Counted from the first letter of the stretch, positions 8,430 to 18,047 are shown. The stretch is 64,000 nucleotides of DNA from Actinoplanes octamycinicus (GCF_014205225.1 NZ_JACHNB010000001.1:1116001-1180000), one strand, 5' to 3'. Numbers and translations are program-made. The notes: generated from the letters alone by a model not told the origin.

Positions 8430-9344
8430 TCACTTCCAGGCGCCGAAGACCCGCTCGCCGTTCGCCGAGATGCGGGCGCAGAGCTCGTCGAGGTCGGTGC
8501 CGCCGGCCGCGGCGAGGGCCCGCACGGTGATCGGGATCAGGTAGGAGGCGTTCGGCCGCCCCCGGTGCGGGGCGGGCGTGAGATAGGGCGCGTCGGTCTC
8601 CACCATCATCAGCTCGGGCGGGGTGATCGCGGCCGCCGCGCGCAGGTTCCCGGCGCTGGCGAAGGTGACCGTCCCGGCGAAGCTCAGGTGGTACCCCCGG
8701 CGCACGCACTCGGCGGCGAACTCGGCGTCACCGGAGAAGCAGTGCAGCACCACGGTGTCCGGGGCGCCCTCCGAGTCCAGGACGCGCAGCACGTCCTGGT
8801 GCGCGTCCCGGTCATGGATGATCAGCGCCTTGCCGTGCCGCTTGGCGATCTGGATGTGCGCCCGGAAGCTCTCCTCCTGCGCGGCCCGGCCGTCGTCCCC
8901 GGTCCGGAAGGTGTCCATCCCGGTCTCGCCGATGCCGCGCACCCGCGGCCGGGCGGCCAGCGCGTCGATCTCGCGCAGCGCCTCGTCCAGGTCGGCCAGG
9001 CGGGGCGCCTCGTTCGGGTGCAGGGCGACCGCGGCGAGCACCGCGTCGGTGCGCTCGGCCAGCTCGGCTCCCCAGCGCGAGGAGTCCACGTCGACGCCGA
9101 CCTGGACCAGCCGGTCGACGCCGTTCTTGGCGGCGGCGGCGATCAGCGCCTGCACCGGGTCGGCGACGCCCTCGGCGCCGCCGGGCACCCCGGCCTCCTG
9201 CACGGTCAGGTCGAGGTGGGTGTGGCTGTCGAAGACCGGGACCGCGAGCGGCTCCGGGGCGGGCGGGAACTCACCCGCCCGGCGCGCGGCCTTGTCCCGG
9301 CGTTTCTGTGATGGACTGGGCGACGCGGGGGGCGTGGAAGGCAT
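8430..9344 (-). CDS. tatD: TatD-family metal-dependent deoxyribonuclease
   Basis: A 304-residue TIM-barrel hydrolase with two-metal ligands: FDSHTHLDL (38-46), GIGETGMD, IIHDRDAHQDVL, VLHCFSGD and ETDAPYLTP in the expected order. TatD proteins are Mg-dependent 3'-5' exonucleases linked to DNA repair. The first 35 residues are a proline- and lysine-rich extension. The start is ATG 9344 or ATG 9353 (three codons earlier); neither has an obvious ribosome binding site. Expression is probably with rsmA and ispE downstream. Confidence 0.93.
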   Translation of the reverse strand: MPSTPPASPSPSQKRRDKAARRAGEFPPAPEPLAVPVFDSHTHLDLTVQEAGVPGGAEGVADPVQALIAAAAKNGVDRLVQVGVDVDSSRWGAELAERTDAVLAAVALHPNEAPRLADLDEALREIDALAARPRVRGIGETGMDTFRTGDDGRAAQEESFRAHIQIAKRHGKALIIHDRDAHQDVLRVLDSEGAPDTVVLHCFSGDAEFAAECVRRGYHLSFAGTVTFASAGNLRAAAAITPPELMMVETDAPYLTPAPHRGRPNASYLIPITVRALAAAGGTDLDELCARISANGERVFGAWK

Positions 9345-9422
9345 GTGAGACATTCTGCACGGCGCATGTCCCGGTAACCGCACGTTCATCCGGTATCCAC
9401 CATCGTCACTTAAGTTCCGCCG

Positions 9423-10457
9423 GTGACCGTGATCGGTGAGGACAGCGAGCTGGGCGCCGACCCGCTCGACCCACCCCTGATGGCACCGTTGCGCCGCGAG
9501 TTGACCTGGCAGCAGGTGCAGGCGATGAGCCAGTCCGCGGTGCACCGGGACGATGCCACGCTGCGCCGGATCCGGGAGACCGCGGCCGTGCGGCGCGGCA
9601 CCCGGATGACCAAGATCCTGTCGCCGGCCCAGGTCGCCGGCCATCTCGGCGGCTGGCTGCCGTACGGGTTCTGCTACCGCGCCTGCGACATCGCGCATCT
9701 GACCGACCCGGAGCGGCTGGCCCTGCTGCGCACCGACGGCGCCACCGACGGCCGGGTGGCGTTCGCGCTGCGCTGGCGGGCCACCGACCCGAGCGACTAC
9801 GAGCTGCCGGCCGGACCGGCCCAGCCCGGGCTGGCCGCGCTGCCGGCGCACTCCCGGATCGGCGCGATGGTGCTCGGCACCGGGTTCACCCCGAGCACCG
9901 ACGACCTGATCCCGGAGTTCGTCACGGCCGGGTTCGCCGACCTGCCGCTGCCGGCCAACGCCCAGCTGCTGGCGTACGGGCCGGGCGGCGACGAGGTGGT
10001 GCTCTACACCTACCAGCCGGAGCAGCACGGCTGGCTGCGGCTGGCCGGGCCGCGCTGGCGCGGGCTGCTGGGCGAGCTGCCCGGGGTGAGCCCGGACCGG
10101 GAGTACGTGCCGTGCACCGCCGCCGGCACCGCCCGGCTGGTCGGCACGATCGACGGCAAGGAGTACGAGGCGGTCGCCGACCCGCCCGGCGAGTTCCGGG
10201 TGCGGGCGCTGACCCGGGCCGCGCGCTACCCGGTGCAGAGCCTGAGCCGGCGGGCCGAGCAGGCGCTGTGGCGCGGGGTGCCGTGCTGGGTGCTGCAGCG
10301 GGACGACTCGTGGGCCCGGCTGCGGCTGCTCCGCCCGGACGCCGAGGCGCTCGGCGCCACCGGGGCGCGCTGCTACGAGCGCGGCGTCTACGAGGCCTGG
10401 GCGCCGGTCGACGAGCTGGCCGACCACCACATCGCGGAGCTGGCCTACCAGCTCTGA
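9423..10457 (+). CDS. uncharacterised 344-residue protein
   Basis: No family is recognised. The product is soluble-looking, with no signal peptide or membrane helix, and is rich in Trp, Arg and Leu. It has a basic N-terminal segment (RRIRETAAVRRGTRMTK, about 48-64), and a central region with YGPGGDEVVLYTYQPEQHGW and a later segment RGVPCWVLQRDDSWARLR. These alternating beta-strand/WxR patterns look like repeated small beta domains. Codon use (high GC at third positions) is that of a genuine gene. It starts at a GTG, diverges from tatD across 78 bases, and ends in a strong hairpin. Function unknown. Confidence 0.8.
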   Translation: MTVIGEDSELGADPLDPPLMAPLRRELTWQQVQAMSQSAVHRDDATLRRIRETAAVRRGTRMTKILSPAQVAGHLGGWLPYGFCYRACDIAHLTDPERLALLRTDGATDGRVAFALRWRATDPSDYELPAGPAQPGLAALPAHSRIGAMVLGTGFTPSTDDLIPEFVTAGFADLPLPANAQLLAYGPGGDEVVLYTYQPEQHGWLRLAGPRWRGLLGELPGVSPDREYVPCTAAGTARLVGTIDGKEYEAVADPPGEFRVRALTRAARYPVQSLSRRAEQALWRGVPCWVLQRDDSWARLRLLRPDAEALGATGARCYERGVYEAWAPVDELADHHIAELAYQL

Positions 10458-10461
10458 GGGA

Positions 10462-10502
10462 ACGCGAAAGCGGGGCCGGATCACTCCGGCCCCGCTTCGC
10501 GT
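10462..10502. terminator. bidirectional hairpin terminator
   Basis: An 18-bp stem with one bulged base (ACGCGAAAGCGGGGCCGGA pairing with TCCGGCCCCGCTTCGCGT, loop TCAC) separates the convergent genes at 9423 and 12030. Confidence 0.75.
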
Positions 10503-10515
10503 GTCTGGTCCTCGA

Positions 10516-12030
10516 TCAGCTACGCGTGATCTTGGCCGAGACGGTCTTCCACTTGCTGCGGTGGTCCGCCCAGTCCACGGCGTAGGCGCTGGCCCAGAAG
10601 TAACCCTTGCCCAGGCCGGCCGGAACCTTGAACTTCCACTTGCCCTTGGTGACCGGAGCCCACCACGAGTAGCAGGTGGCGTCCCAGGTGGAGTCGTAGA
10701 CCCGCTGCCACTTCTTGTTCTTGTTGAGGCAGTAGTCCTTGCCGTTGCTGTACTTCTCCAGGAAGACCCAGACGCCCGGGGCGCCGGAGCCCTTGTCCGA
10801 GGCGGTCCCGGTGACGTACTTCCAGGACTTCAGCCGGTTCGGGCTGGACGGCTTGTTGACCTTGACGGTCGGCTTCCAGCTGTCCTTCTTCACCTTGATC
10901 CAGGCGCCGGTGACCGGGGTGCTGAGGCCGTTGGCGTTCCGGTACGCGATCTGGGTCGGGCGGTACCCGGTGACCACCGAGTTGCTGCCCTTGTAGTGGT
11001 AGTAGTAGCCCGGGAAGGTGCGGGCCTTGCCGTACCACTTGTACTCGTTGTAGAAGCCGTCGCCCCAGAAGATGACGTACGAGGTGGTGCCGGCCGGCAC
11101 CGCCTTGACGGTCACGTTGTAGCGCTCGCCGTTCCACACGCTCTTCTTGCTGAGCGAGATCGCGGTGGGCGCGTTCTTCACGTAGACGGTCGCGGTGAGC
11201 TTGGTCTCGTTGCCCGCGGCGTCGGTCAGCGTCTCGGTGACGACGTAGGTGCCGGCGCTCTTGTAGTTGTGCTGGAGCCAGGTGGCGGAGGCCGACGAGA
11301 ACTCGCTCGTGGTGCCGTCCTTCCAGTCGACGACCCGCTTGATGGTCGAGTCGTCGTTGTCGCCGTCGGCGTAGTCGGCGTTGTTCTGGTAGAGCACGAC
11401 CTGCTGGCCGGTCCAGATCGAGAGGGCCGACAGCCGGTAGGTGCCGGTCGGCGCCGTGGTGTCCGGAACCGGCTCGGGGTCGGTGGTGCCCGGGTCGGTG
11501 GTGCCGCCGCCGGTGTTCCCGCCGGTGTCGCCGCCCCCGGTGCTGCCGCCGGTGTCGCCACCGCCAGTGCTGCCGCCGGTGTCGCCACCGCCAGTGCTAC
11601 CGCCGGTGTCGCCACCGCCAGTGCTGCCACCCGTGTCACCGCCACCAGTGCTGCCGCCGGTGTCGCCACCGCCAGTGCTACCGCCGGTGTCGCCACCGCC
11701 AGTGCTGCCACCCGTGTCACCGCCACCAGTGCTGCCGCCGGTGTCGCCACCGCCAGTGCTACCGCCGGTGTCACCGCCACCAGTGCTGCCGCCGGTGTCG
11801 CCACCGCCGGTGCTGCCACCCGTGTCGCCGGTGCCGGTGCCGGTGTCGCCACCGCCGGTGCCCGGGTCGACCGGAGTGGTGGGCGGGTCGGTCGGCTCGT
11901 CAGCCGTGGTCGCGGCGATGCGCGCCGGGCTGACACCCGCGTAGGCCGGAGACGCCGCGACTGCGCCGCCCGCGACCAGCGCGCCGCCGACGAGGGCCGC
12001 GAGCAGCGGCCGTGCCAGGCGTGGTTTCAA
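10516..12030 (-). CDS. secreted protein with Gly/Ser/Thr/Asp nonapeptide repeats and PKD-like domains
   Basis: A 504-residue exported protein. The TTG at 12030 is chosen because GGAG lies 10 bases upstream and the product then begins directly with a signal peptide (KPRLARPLLAALVGGALVAG, cleavage likely after AYA near residue 31). An ATG 29 codons upstream would put a long polar stretch before it. Residues about 50-170 are a tandem GGSTGGGDT repeat (about a dozen units), then two PKD/Ig-like beta domains (for example GTYVVTETLTDAAGNETKL) and a Tyr/Trp/Lys-rich C-terminal region with one CLNK...ATCYSW cysteine pair. No sortase motif is seen. Likely a cell-surface or extracellular matrix protein; the target is unknown. 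Confidence 0.82.
   Translation of the reverse strand: MKPRLARPLLAALVGGALVAGGAVAASPAYAGVSPARIAATTADEPTDPPTTPVDPGTGGGDTGTGTGDTGGSTGGGDTGGSTGGGDTGGSTGGGDTGGSTGGGDTGGSTGGGDTGGSTGGGDTGGSTGGGDTGGSTGGGDTGGSTGGGDTGGSTGGGDTGGSTGGGDTGGNTGGGTTDPGTTDPEPVPDTTAPTGTYRLSALSIWTGQQVVLYQNNADYADGDNDDSTIKRVVDWKDGTTSEFSSASATWLQHNYKSAGTYVVTETLTDAAGNETKLTATVYVKNAPTAISLSKKSVWNGERYNVTVKAVPAGTTSYVIFWGDGFYNEYKWYGKARTFPGYYYHYKGSNSVVTGYRPTQIAYRNANGLSTPVTGAWIKVKKDSWKPTVKVNKPSSPNRLKSWKYVTGTASDKGSGAPGVWVFLEKYSNGKDYCLNKNKKWQRVYDSTWDATCYSWWAPVTKGKWKFKVPAGLGKGYFWASAYAVDWADHRSKWKTVSAKITRS
11512..11838 (-). repeat. 27-bp tandem repeat encoding GGSTGGGDT
   Basis: About twelve 27-bp units in frame with the secreted-protein gene. 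Units differ mainly at synonymous positions (for example GTGCTGCCGCC versus GTGCTACCGCC or GTGCTGCCACC on the plus strand), and small groups of variants recur in the same order, suggesting block duplications. Confidence 0.9.
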
Positions 12031-12228
12031 GGAAGTCCAACTCCTTCGAGGGGTGAGAAGACCACATGAAGGGCAGTTGGACGACGCGGTCACGTCAGGA
12101 CGCATCCGTATCGACAAAACGCCAACGTTCCCCCGTGGCGCGGATCAATGTAACCGGCGGGTAGCTGTCTGATCAATGGAAAATCTGTGAAGAATCCGTG
12201 GTGATTCAGCCAACCGTGGCGGCCCACG

Positions 12229-12258
12229 CGAAAGGCCCGGCCGAAGCCGGGCCTTTCG
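12229..12258 (-). terminator. hairpin terminator after metG
   Basis: A perfect 13-bp stem (12229-12241 with 12246-12258, loop CGAA) lies 14 bases beyond the metG stop. Confidence 0.8.
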
Positions 12259-12272
12259 GACGAAACCCCAGG

Positions 12273-14075
12273 TCAGGACACTTCGCCCAGACGGGCCAGC
12301 TCCTCCTCGACCACCGACGGCTCGAGCTTGCGGAAGACCGGTTTCGGCGCGTTCAACGGGGTGCCGGCCACCAGCGGCACCGACTCCCAGCGGGCACCGA
12401 CCGTGTAGTCACCCATCAGCACCGGGTACCCCGGCCCGCCGTCCAGGTCCTCGACCTCGACGATCTCCGGCATCGGGGCGTGCACCCCGGTGCCGCCGAG
12501 CAGCTCGTGCACCTTCTGCGCGGAGTGCGGCAGGAACGGGGTGAGCAGCGTGTTCGCGTCGCTGACCACCTGCAGCGCGACGTGCAGGACGGTACCCTGC
12601 CGCTCCTTCTGCGACTCGTCCTTGAGCTTCCACGGGGCCTGCTCGGAGAGGTACTTGTTCGCCTCGGCGACCACCCGCATCGCCTCGCCGATCGCGGCTT
12701 TCTGCCGGTGCTTGCCGATCAGCTCGCCGACCGTGGCGAAACCGGCCCTGGCGACCTCCAGCAGCGCGCGGTCCTCGGCGGTCAGGTCGACCGCCGGCGG
12801 GATCGCGCCGAAGTTCTTCGCGGCCATCGAGATCGACCGGTTCACCAGGTTGCCCCAGCCGGCGACCAGCTCGTCGTTGTTACGCCGGACGAACTCGGCC
12901 CAGGTGAAGTCGGTGTCGTTGGACTCCGGGCCGGCCGCGGCGATGAAGTAGCGCAGCGCGTCGGCGTCGTAGCGCTCCAGGAAGTCGCGCACGTAGATGA
13001 CCACGCGCCGGGACGAGGAGAACTTCTTGCCCTCCATCGTCAGGTACTCACTGGAGACCACCTCGGTGGGCAGGTTCAGCTTGCCCAGCGGGCCGGCCTG
13101 GCCGCCCTTGTCGCCCTCGCCGGAGTAGCCGAGCAGCAGCGCCGGCCAGATCACCGAGTGGAAGACGATGTTGTCCTTGCCCATGAAGTAGTAGCCGAGC
13201 GCGTCCTTGCCCTGCGCGTCGGCCGACCACCACTGCCGCCACGCCTCCGGGTCGCCGGTGCGCCGGGCCCACTCGATCGACGCCGAGAGGTAACCGATGA
13301 CCGCGTCGAACCAGACGTAGATCCGCTTGTCGGCGCGGTCCCGCCAGCCGTCCAGCGGGATCGGCACGCCCCACTCCAGGTCCCGGGTGATCGCCCGGGG
13401 CTGCAGGTCGTCGAGCAGGTTGCGGGAGAACTTCAGCACGTTGGGCCGCCAGTTCTCCCGGCGGTCCAGCCAGCCGCCGATCGCCTCGGCGAAGGCCGGC
13501 AGGTCGAGGAAGAAGTGCTCGGTCTCGACGAACTGCGGGGTCTCCCCGTTGATCCGGGACTTCGGGTTGATCAGCTGCTCGGGGTCGAGCTGGTTGCCGC
13601 AGTTGTCGCACTGGTCGCCGCGGGCGCTGTCGTAACCGCAGATCGGGCAGGTGCCCTCGATGTAGCGGTCCGGCAGGGTGCGGCCGGTGGACGGGGAGAT
13701 CGCGCCGAGCGTGGTGCGGGCGACGATGTACCCGTTCTCGTGCAGGCCCTCGAAGAGCTGCTGCACCACGGCGTAGTGGTTGCGGGTGGTGGTGCGGGTG
13801 AACAGGTCGTAGGACAGGCCCAGGCCGTGCAGGTCCTCGACGATCACCCGGTTGTACCGATCGGCCAGCTCGCGCGGGGTGACCCCGTCGGCGTCCGCCT
13901 GGACCTGGATCGGGGTGCCGTGCTCGTCGGTGCCGGAGACCATGAGCACGTCGTGGCCGGCCATCCGCATGTACCGGCTGAACACGTCGGACGGCACCCC
14001 GAAGCCGGAAACATGACCGATGTGGCGCGGGCCGTTGGCGTAGGGCCAGGCGACCGCGGCGAGAACGTGACTCAT
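12273..14075 (-). CDS. metG: methionyl-tRNA synthetase
   Basis: Charges tRNA-Met, including the initiator. The 600-residue product has the class I signature HIGH (18-21, in [10 protein letters not shown]), a zinc knuckle [17 protein letters not shown] in the connective peptide and a KMSKS-equivalent KKFSSSRR. The start at ATG 14075 ([15 protein letters not shown]) is the family start; the frame stays open upstream with no resemblance. There is no C-terminal tRNA-binding OB extension. It diverges from the membrane protein gene at 14208. Confidence 0.97.
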   Translation of the reverse strand: MSHVLAAVAWPYANGPRHIGHVSGFGVPSDVFSRYMRMAGHDVLMVSGTDEHGTPIQVQADADGVTPRELADRYNRVIVEDLHGLGLSYDLFTRTTTRNHYAVVQQLFEGLHENGYIVARTTLGAISPSTGRTLPDRYIEGTCPICGYDSARGDQCDNCGNQLDPEQLINPKSRINGETPQFVETEHFFLDLPAFAEAIGGWLDRRENWRPNVLKFSRNLLDDLQPRAITRDLEWGVPIPLDGWRDRADKRIYVWFDAVIGYLSASIEWARRTGDPEAWRQWWSADAQGKDALGYYFMGKDNIVFHSVIWPALLLGYSGEGDKGGQAGPLGKLNLPTEVVSSEYLTMEGKKFSSSRRVVIYVRDFLERYDADALRYFIAAAGPESNDTDFTWAEFVRRNNDELVAGWGNLVNRSISMAAKNFGAIPPAVDLTAEDRALLEVARAGFATVGELIGKHRQKAAIGEAMRVVAEANKYLSEQAPWKLKDESQKERQGTVLHVALQVVSDANTLLTPFLPHSAQKVHELLGGTGVHAPMPEIVEVEDLDGGPGYPVLMGDYTVGARWESVPLVAGTPLNAPKPVFRKLEPSVVEEELARLGEVS

Positions 14076-14207
14076 GACGTACAAGCGTAGTGACCGTCCC
14101 GGGGCCGCTGCGAACGGATTGCCGCCCCGCGTGCCAGCCGACCGATTTGTCCCGACACGCCCTATCATTGCCGGTCCCCCCGGTGCGCCGCGTAGTTGAC
14201 TGGATCA

Positions 14208-15203
14208 GTGACGGGAAACGCGCCGCAGCCAGGGGAAACACCGACCGGGAACGCGTGGGCCGAGGTGGCTCCGGAGGCCGGGTGGTGGCAGGGCGAGACC
14301 GATCGGGAGCCGACCTCCCGGGAGTGGGCGGACCGGGCGGCCGACCAGGCCCGGGCGGCCGGGGCGAGCGACGTGACGCGGCAGCTGAACCCGTCCGGGG
14401 ACGGCGAGCGGCTGGCCACGGCGGACGAGCTGATGATCATCGAGCCCGGCCGGACCGGCGAGGCGGAGGAGGCCGGCGAGGTCGTACCGGAGATCATGGT
14501 CCTCCCGGAGCCCAGCGACCTGAACCGGCCCACGGTCGTCCTGGAGACGCGCCGCCCGCTCCCGCCGCTGCCGGAGGGCGGCGTCTCGCCGGCCACCGCG
14601 ACCCGGCTGGAGCGGATGGAGAACTCGCCGTTCTGGGAGACCGACGAGGCCCGGATCGCCGCCGAGGCGCGCCGCGACCGGCGGGCCGGCAGCCGCCGCC
14701 GGCCACCGGCCACCAACCCGGTCGGCGCGCTGGTCGCGCTGATCGGCCTGAGCCTGCTCGCGGCGTTCTTCGCCTGGGTCAGCGCGGAGCCGTTCTGGCT
14801 GGCCACCGGGCACGGCGACATCGGGTACGCGACCACCACCCGCTGCCACGGCGCCGGTCTCACCCAGCGCTGCACCGGCCGGTTCACCGCCGCGGACGGC
14901 ACCTTCAGCGCCCGCCGGGTGACCCTGCTCGGCATCACCGGCGAGGCCCGCGAGCCGGGCGCGGTCTCCGGCGCCCGGATGGTCAGCGCGGACAGCCGGC
15001 AGGCCTACGCCGCGCCGCCCGGCGTGCTCATGCACCTGCGCTGGACGCTCGGTTTCCTGCTGGTGCTGATCTGTGGGTACGGCATCGCCGGAGCGACCGG
15101 CGCACGGCGGCTGGAGTCCCCGCGCGCCCGCCGGTACGCCCTGCTGGCCAGCGTCGCCGGCCCGCTCGTGCTGCTGGCCGGCTTCCTGGCCGCCGCCTAC
15201 TAG
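14208..15203 (+). CDS. uncharacterised membrane protein, acidic N-terminal half and three C-terminal helices
   Basis: A 331-residue protein of unknown function. Residues 1 to about 165 are hydrophilic, acidic and low complexity (many E, P, T). Membrane helices follow near 170-190 (VGALVALIGLSLLAAFFAWV), 280-297 and 308-328. Between helices 1 and 2 lies a loop with two cysteines (TRCHGAGLTQRCTG), which could form a disulfide outside the cell. The GTG at 14208 is preferred over the TTG at 14196. The stop TAG forms the tip of the hairpin shared with rsmI. Confidence 0.78.
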   Translation: MTGNAPQPGETPTGNAWAEVAPEAGWWQGETDREPTSREWADRAADQARAAGASDVTRQLNPSGDGERLATADELMIIEPGRTGEAEEAGEVVPEIMVLPEPSDLNRPTVVLETRRPLPPLPEGGVSPATATRLERMENSPFWETDEARIAAEARRDRRAGSRRRPPATNPVGALVALIGLSLLAAFFAWVSAEPFWLATGHGDIGYATTTRCHGAGLTQRCTGRFTAADGTFSARRVTLLGITGEAREPGAVSGARMVSADSRQAYAAPPGVLMHLRWTLGFLLVLICGYGIAGATGARRLESPRARRYALLASVAGPLVLLAGFLAAAY

Positions 15204-15257
15204 CGCCTGTTTCGGAGGCCGACCGGGGCTGCGGCGTGGCCTCCGAAACAGGCGCTA
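15201..15257. terminator. 20-bp palindromic terminator containing both stop codons of convergent genes
   Basis: 15201-15220 pairs perfectly with 15238-15257 around a 17-nt loop. The first three bases are the TAG stop of the plus-strand membrane protein gene, and the complement of the last three is the TAG stop of rsmI, so the palindrome ends exactly at both stop codons. Confidence 0.85.
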
Positions 15258-16109
15258 TGACGCGTGCACCAGGCTGTAGACGTCGCGCTTCTTCAGCCCG
15301 TACTGATCGGCCACCGCCTGGATGGCATCGCGCCGCGAGTCGCCGGCCGCCTCCCGCCGGGCCACCGCGGCGCGCAGCTCGTCGTCGTCCGGCCGCTCCG
15401 CCGGCCCGGCCGGCGCGCCGCCCACCACCAGGGTGATCTCGCCGCGCGGTTCCCCGGCGGCGGCCCACTCGGCCAGCTCGGCCAGGGTGCCGCGGCGGAT
15501 CTCCTCGTAGGTCTTGGTCAGCTCCCGGCAGACCGCCCCGGGCCGGTCCGCGCCGAACGTGGCGGCCAGGTCGGCGAGCGCCCCGGTGATCCGGTGCGGC
15601 GCCTCGAAGAAGACCAGCGTCCGTGGCTCGGCGGCCAGCTCGCGCAGCCGGGAGCGGCGGTTCGAGCCGGTCCGCGGCAGGAACCCCTCGAAGACGAACC
15701 GGTCGCTGGGCAGCCCGGACAGCGCCAGCGCGGTGGTCACCGCGCTCGGGCCGGGCGCCGCGGTCACCGGGTGGCCGGCGTCCAGGGCGGCCCGGACCAG
15801 CCGATATCCGGGGTCGGAGACGCTCGGCATGCCGCCGTCGGTGATCACCGCGACGGTGGCGCCGCCGGCCAGTGCCTCGACCAGCTCCGGGGTGCGCCGG
15901 TCGTCGTTGCCCTCGAAGTAGGAGACGACCCGCCCGCGCACGGCGACGTCCAGGTCCTTGACGAGCCGGGCCAGCCGGCGGGTGTCCTCGGCCGCGATCA
16001 CGTCCGCGGTGGCGAGCACCTCCCGCAGCCGCGCCGAGGCGTCACCGATGTTGCCGAGCGGGGCGCCGACCAGGATCACGCGGCCGGCGCCGGAAGTTTC
16101 ACGAGACAC
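15255..16109 (-). CDS. rsmI: 16S rRNA (cytidine1402-2'-O)-methyltransferase
   Basis: Adds the 2'-O-methyl group to C1402 in the decoding centre. The 284-residue tetrapyrrole-methylase fold protein begins RVILVGAPLGNIGDASARL, then has AEDTRRLARL, VITDGGMPSVSDPGYRLV, AAPGPSAVTTALALSGLP and KTYEEIRRG in the usual RsmI order. It starts at ATG 16109 and diverges from the pmt gene; rsmI and pmt are also neighbours in mycobacteria. Confidence 0.96.
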   Translation of the reverse strand: MSRETSGAGRVILVGAPLGNIGDASARLREVLATADVIAAEDTRRLARLVKDLDVAVRGRVVSYFEGNDDRRTPELVEALAGGATVAVITDGGMPSVSDPGYRLVRAALDAGHPVTAAPGPSAVTTALALSGLPSDRFVFEGFLPRTGSNRRSRLRELAAEPRTLVFFEAPHRITGALADLAATFGADRPGAVCRELTKTYEEIRRGTLAELAEWAAAGEPRGEITLVVGGAPAGPAERPDDDELRAAVARREAAGDSRRDAIQAVADQYGLKKRDVYSLVHAS

Positions 16110-16169
16110 CGGAAAAGTCCATCACACGCCCGGACGTCAGTTCAAAGCCGCGCAGCCTACGATCGCGGA

Positions 16170-17750
16170 GTGACCACGGCGACAGCTGAGACAGAACTCA
16201 CCCCCGCGGACTCCCCCGCCGAGGCGGAGTCGTCCCGAGGGGTGCGGGCCGTTCCCGACCTCGTCCGGCGACGCCTGTCGACGCTGGACGCCCGCCTCGA
16301 CCCGTACTCCTGGCTGGTCACCCTGGTGATCGTGACCGCCGCGGCGATCCTGCGGCTGGCCGGGGTGGACAAGCCCAAGGGCTACATCTTCGACGAGGTC
16401 TACTACCCGACCGACGCCTGGGACATGCTCCAGCACGGCGTCGAGTGGGACGAGAAGACCAACGGCCCGGCGTACGTGGTGCATCCGCCGCTCGGCAAGT
16501 GGCTGATCGCCCTGGGCGAGCAGGTCTACGGCAACCGCGAGCTGGGCTGGCGGATCTCGGCGGCGATCGCCGGCACGCTGATGATCCTGATCCTGATCCG
16601 GGTCGCCTACCGGATGTTCCACTCGATCGTGCTGGCCGGGATGGCCGGCCTGCTGATGACCCTGGACGGGTTCCAGCTGGTGCTCTCCCGCACCTCGCTG
16701 CTGGACATCTTCCTCGGGCTGTTCATCCTGCTGACCTTCGCCTGCATGGTGCTGGACCGCGACCACTACCGGCGGCGCTGGAAGCGGGCGCTGGCCGACG
16801 GCTTCGACCCGGCGGCCACCTACAAGATCCCGCGGATCGTCCCGTGGTGGCTGCTGGCCAGCGGCGTCTTCTTCGGCCTGGCCTGCGGGGTGAAGTGGAG
16901 CGCGCTGTTCTTCGCGCCGTTCTTCGCCGTCCTGGTGGTGGCCTGGCGCTGGCAGGCGCGGCGGTCGGCCCGGGTGCGCGGCCCGTTCGTGGCCGGCCTG
17001 CTCGGCGACTTCGGCTACCTGATCCTCAGCTTCGTCCTGAGCATCGTCTTCTACCTGGCCACCTGGACCGGCTGGTTCGTCACCGACACCGGCTACTTCC
17101 GGCACTACCGGGAGGCGAACGGGATGAGCGAGCCGCCGATCCTGGGCGCGCTGCTGAACCTGATGCACTACCACTCCGAGGCGTACAACTTCCACAGCGG
17201 ACTGACCGAGAAGCACACGTACCAGTCCTGGCCGTGGCAGTGGCTGCTGCTCGGCCGGCCGGTCGCGTTCTACTGGAACGGCAACGGCAACTGCGGGGCG
17301 CCCAGCTGCGCCGCCGAGATCCTGCTGCTCGGCACGCCGATCCTGTGGTGGTCGTTCCTGCCCGCGCTGATCGCGCTGATCTGGTTCGGCATCGCGCGGC
17401 GGGACTGGCGGGCCTACGCGATCTTCGCCGGCGCGGCCGCCAGCATGCTGCCCTGGTACTGGTACGCGGTCGCCGACGGGCGCACGATGTTCTCCTTCTA
17501 CCTGCTGCCCGGCCTGCCGTTCCTGATCCTGGCGGTGGTCTACGTGCTCGGCGCGATCATGACCCCGCCCGGCGGGATGGCCAGCGGCGCGGCCCGCACC
17601 GACCGGCAACTGATCGGCACGGTGGTGGCGGCGACCTACATGGTGCTGGTGGCGCTCTGCTTCGCCTACTTCTATCCGGTCTTCATCGGCTCGACCATGC
17701 CCTACGACGACTGGTCGGTCCGGATGTGGCTGGGCGGCAGGTGGATCTAG
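16170..17750 (+). CDS. pmt: dolichyl-phosphate-mannose--protein mannosyltransferase (Pmt)
   Basis: Transfers mannose from polyprenol-phosphate-mannose to Ser/Thr of exported proteins; a multi-spanning membrane enzyme (GT39). The 526-residue product has the first-loop acidic pair in GYIFDEVYYPTDAW (Asp75-Glu76), about ten hydrophobic helices, and the C-terminal DGRTMFSFYLLPGLPFL region typical of actinobacterial Pmt. The start is a GTG at 16170 (VTTATAETEL); the frame is open far upstream across rsmI but only as an antisense shadow. Proline-rich surface proteins nearby (18417, 12030) are plausible substrates. Confidence 0.94.
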   Translation: MTTATAETELTPADSPAEAESSRGVRAVPDLVRRRLSTLDARLDPYSWLVTLVIVTAAAILRLAGVDKPKGYIFDEVYYPTDAWDMLQHGVEWDEKTNGPAYVVHPPLGKWLIALGEQVYGNRELGWRISAAIAGTLMILILIRVAYRMFHSIVLAGMAGLLMTLDGFQLVLSRTSLLDIFLGLFILLTFACMVLDRDHYRRRWKRALADGFDPAATYKIPRIVPWWLLASGVFFGLACGVKWSALFFAPFFAVLVVAWRWQARRSARVRGPFVAGLLGDFGYLILSFVLSIVFYLATWTGWFVTDTGYFRHYREANGMSEPPILGALLNLMHYHSEAYNFHSGLTEKHTYQSWPWQWLLLGRPVAFYWNGNGNCGAPSCAAEILLLGTPILWWSFLPALIALIWFGIARRDWRAYAIFAGAAASMLPWYWYAVADGRTMFSFYLLPGLPFLILAVVYVLGAIMTPPGGMASGAARTDRQLIGTVVAATYMVLVALCFAYFYPVFIGSTMPYDDWSVRMWLGGRWI

Positions 17751-17916
17751 ACCGGCTGGACGTGACGCTCAGGCCCCGCCTCCGGCCACCCGGCCGGAGC
17801 GGGCGCCCCACGGCGGATCCGGCCGCCCGCTCTGCCCGCTCGGGGACGTTCCGGACGTACCGGGAAATGGCGGATCGAAGCGGAAGCGGACCGCACCGGG
17901 GAGATGGCCCCAGATG

Positions 17917-17950
17917 CGATGAAGCCCGGCGGTATCGCCGGGCTTCATCG
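17917..17950 (+). terminator. hairpin terminator downstream of pmt
   Basis: A perfect 15-bp stem (17917-17931 with 17936-17950, loop GTAT) about 170 bases after the pmt stop. Confidence 0.75.
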
Positions 17951-17999
17951 GTTTGGAGACTTTTCGCTGATCATGACCGGGGCAGGTCCGAAAAATAGG

Positions 18000-18047
18000 G
18001 CGCGCCCCGATCGCCTGCCACGGGGGAAGCGGGCGATAGGGGCGCGC
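18000..18047. other. imperfect GC-rich hairpin
   Basis: 18000-18016 pairs with 18031-18047 with two mismatches (GCGCGCCCC...GGGGCGCGC). It lies 50 bases beyond the first terminator. It could be a second terminator or the core of a small RNA; nothing decides between these. Confidence 0.35.
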
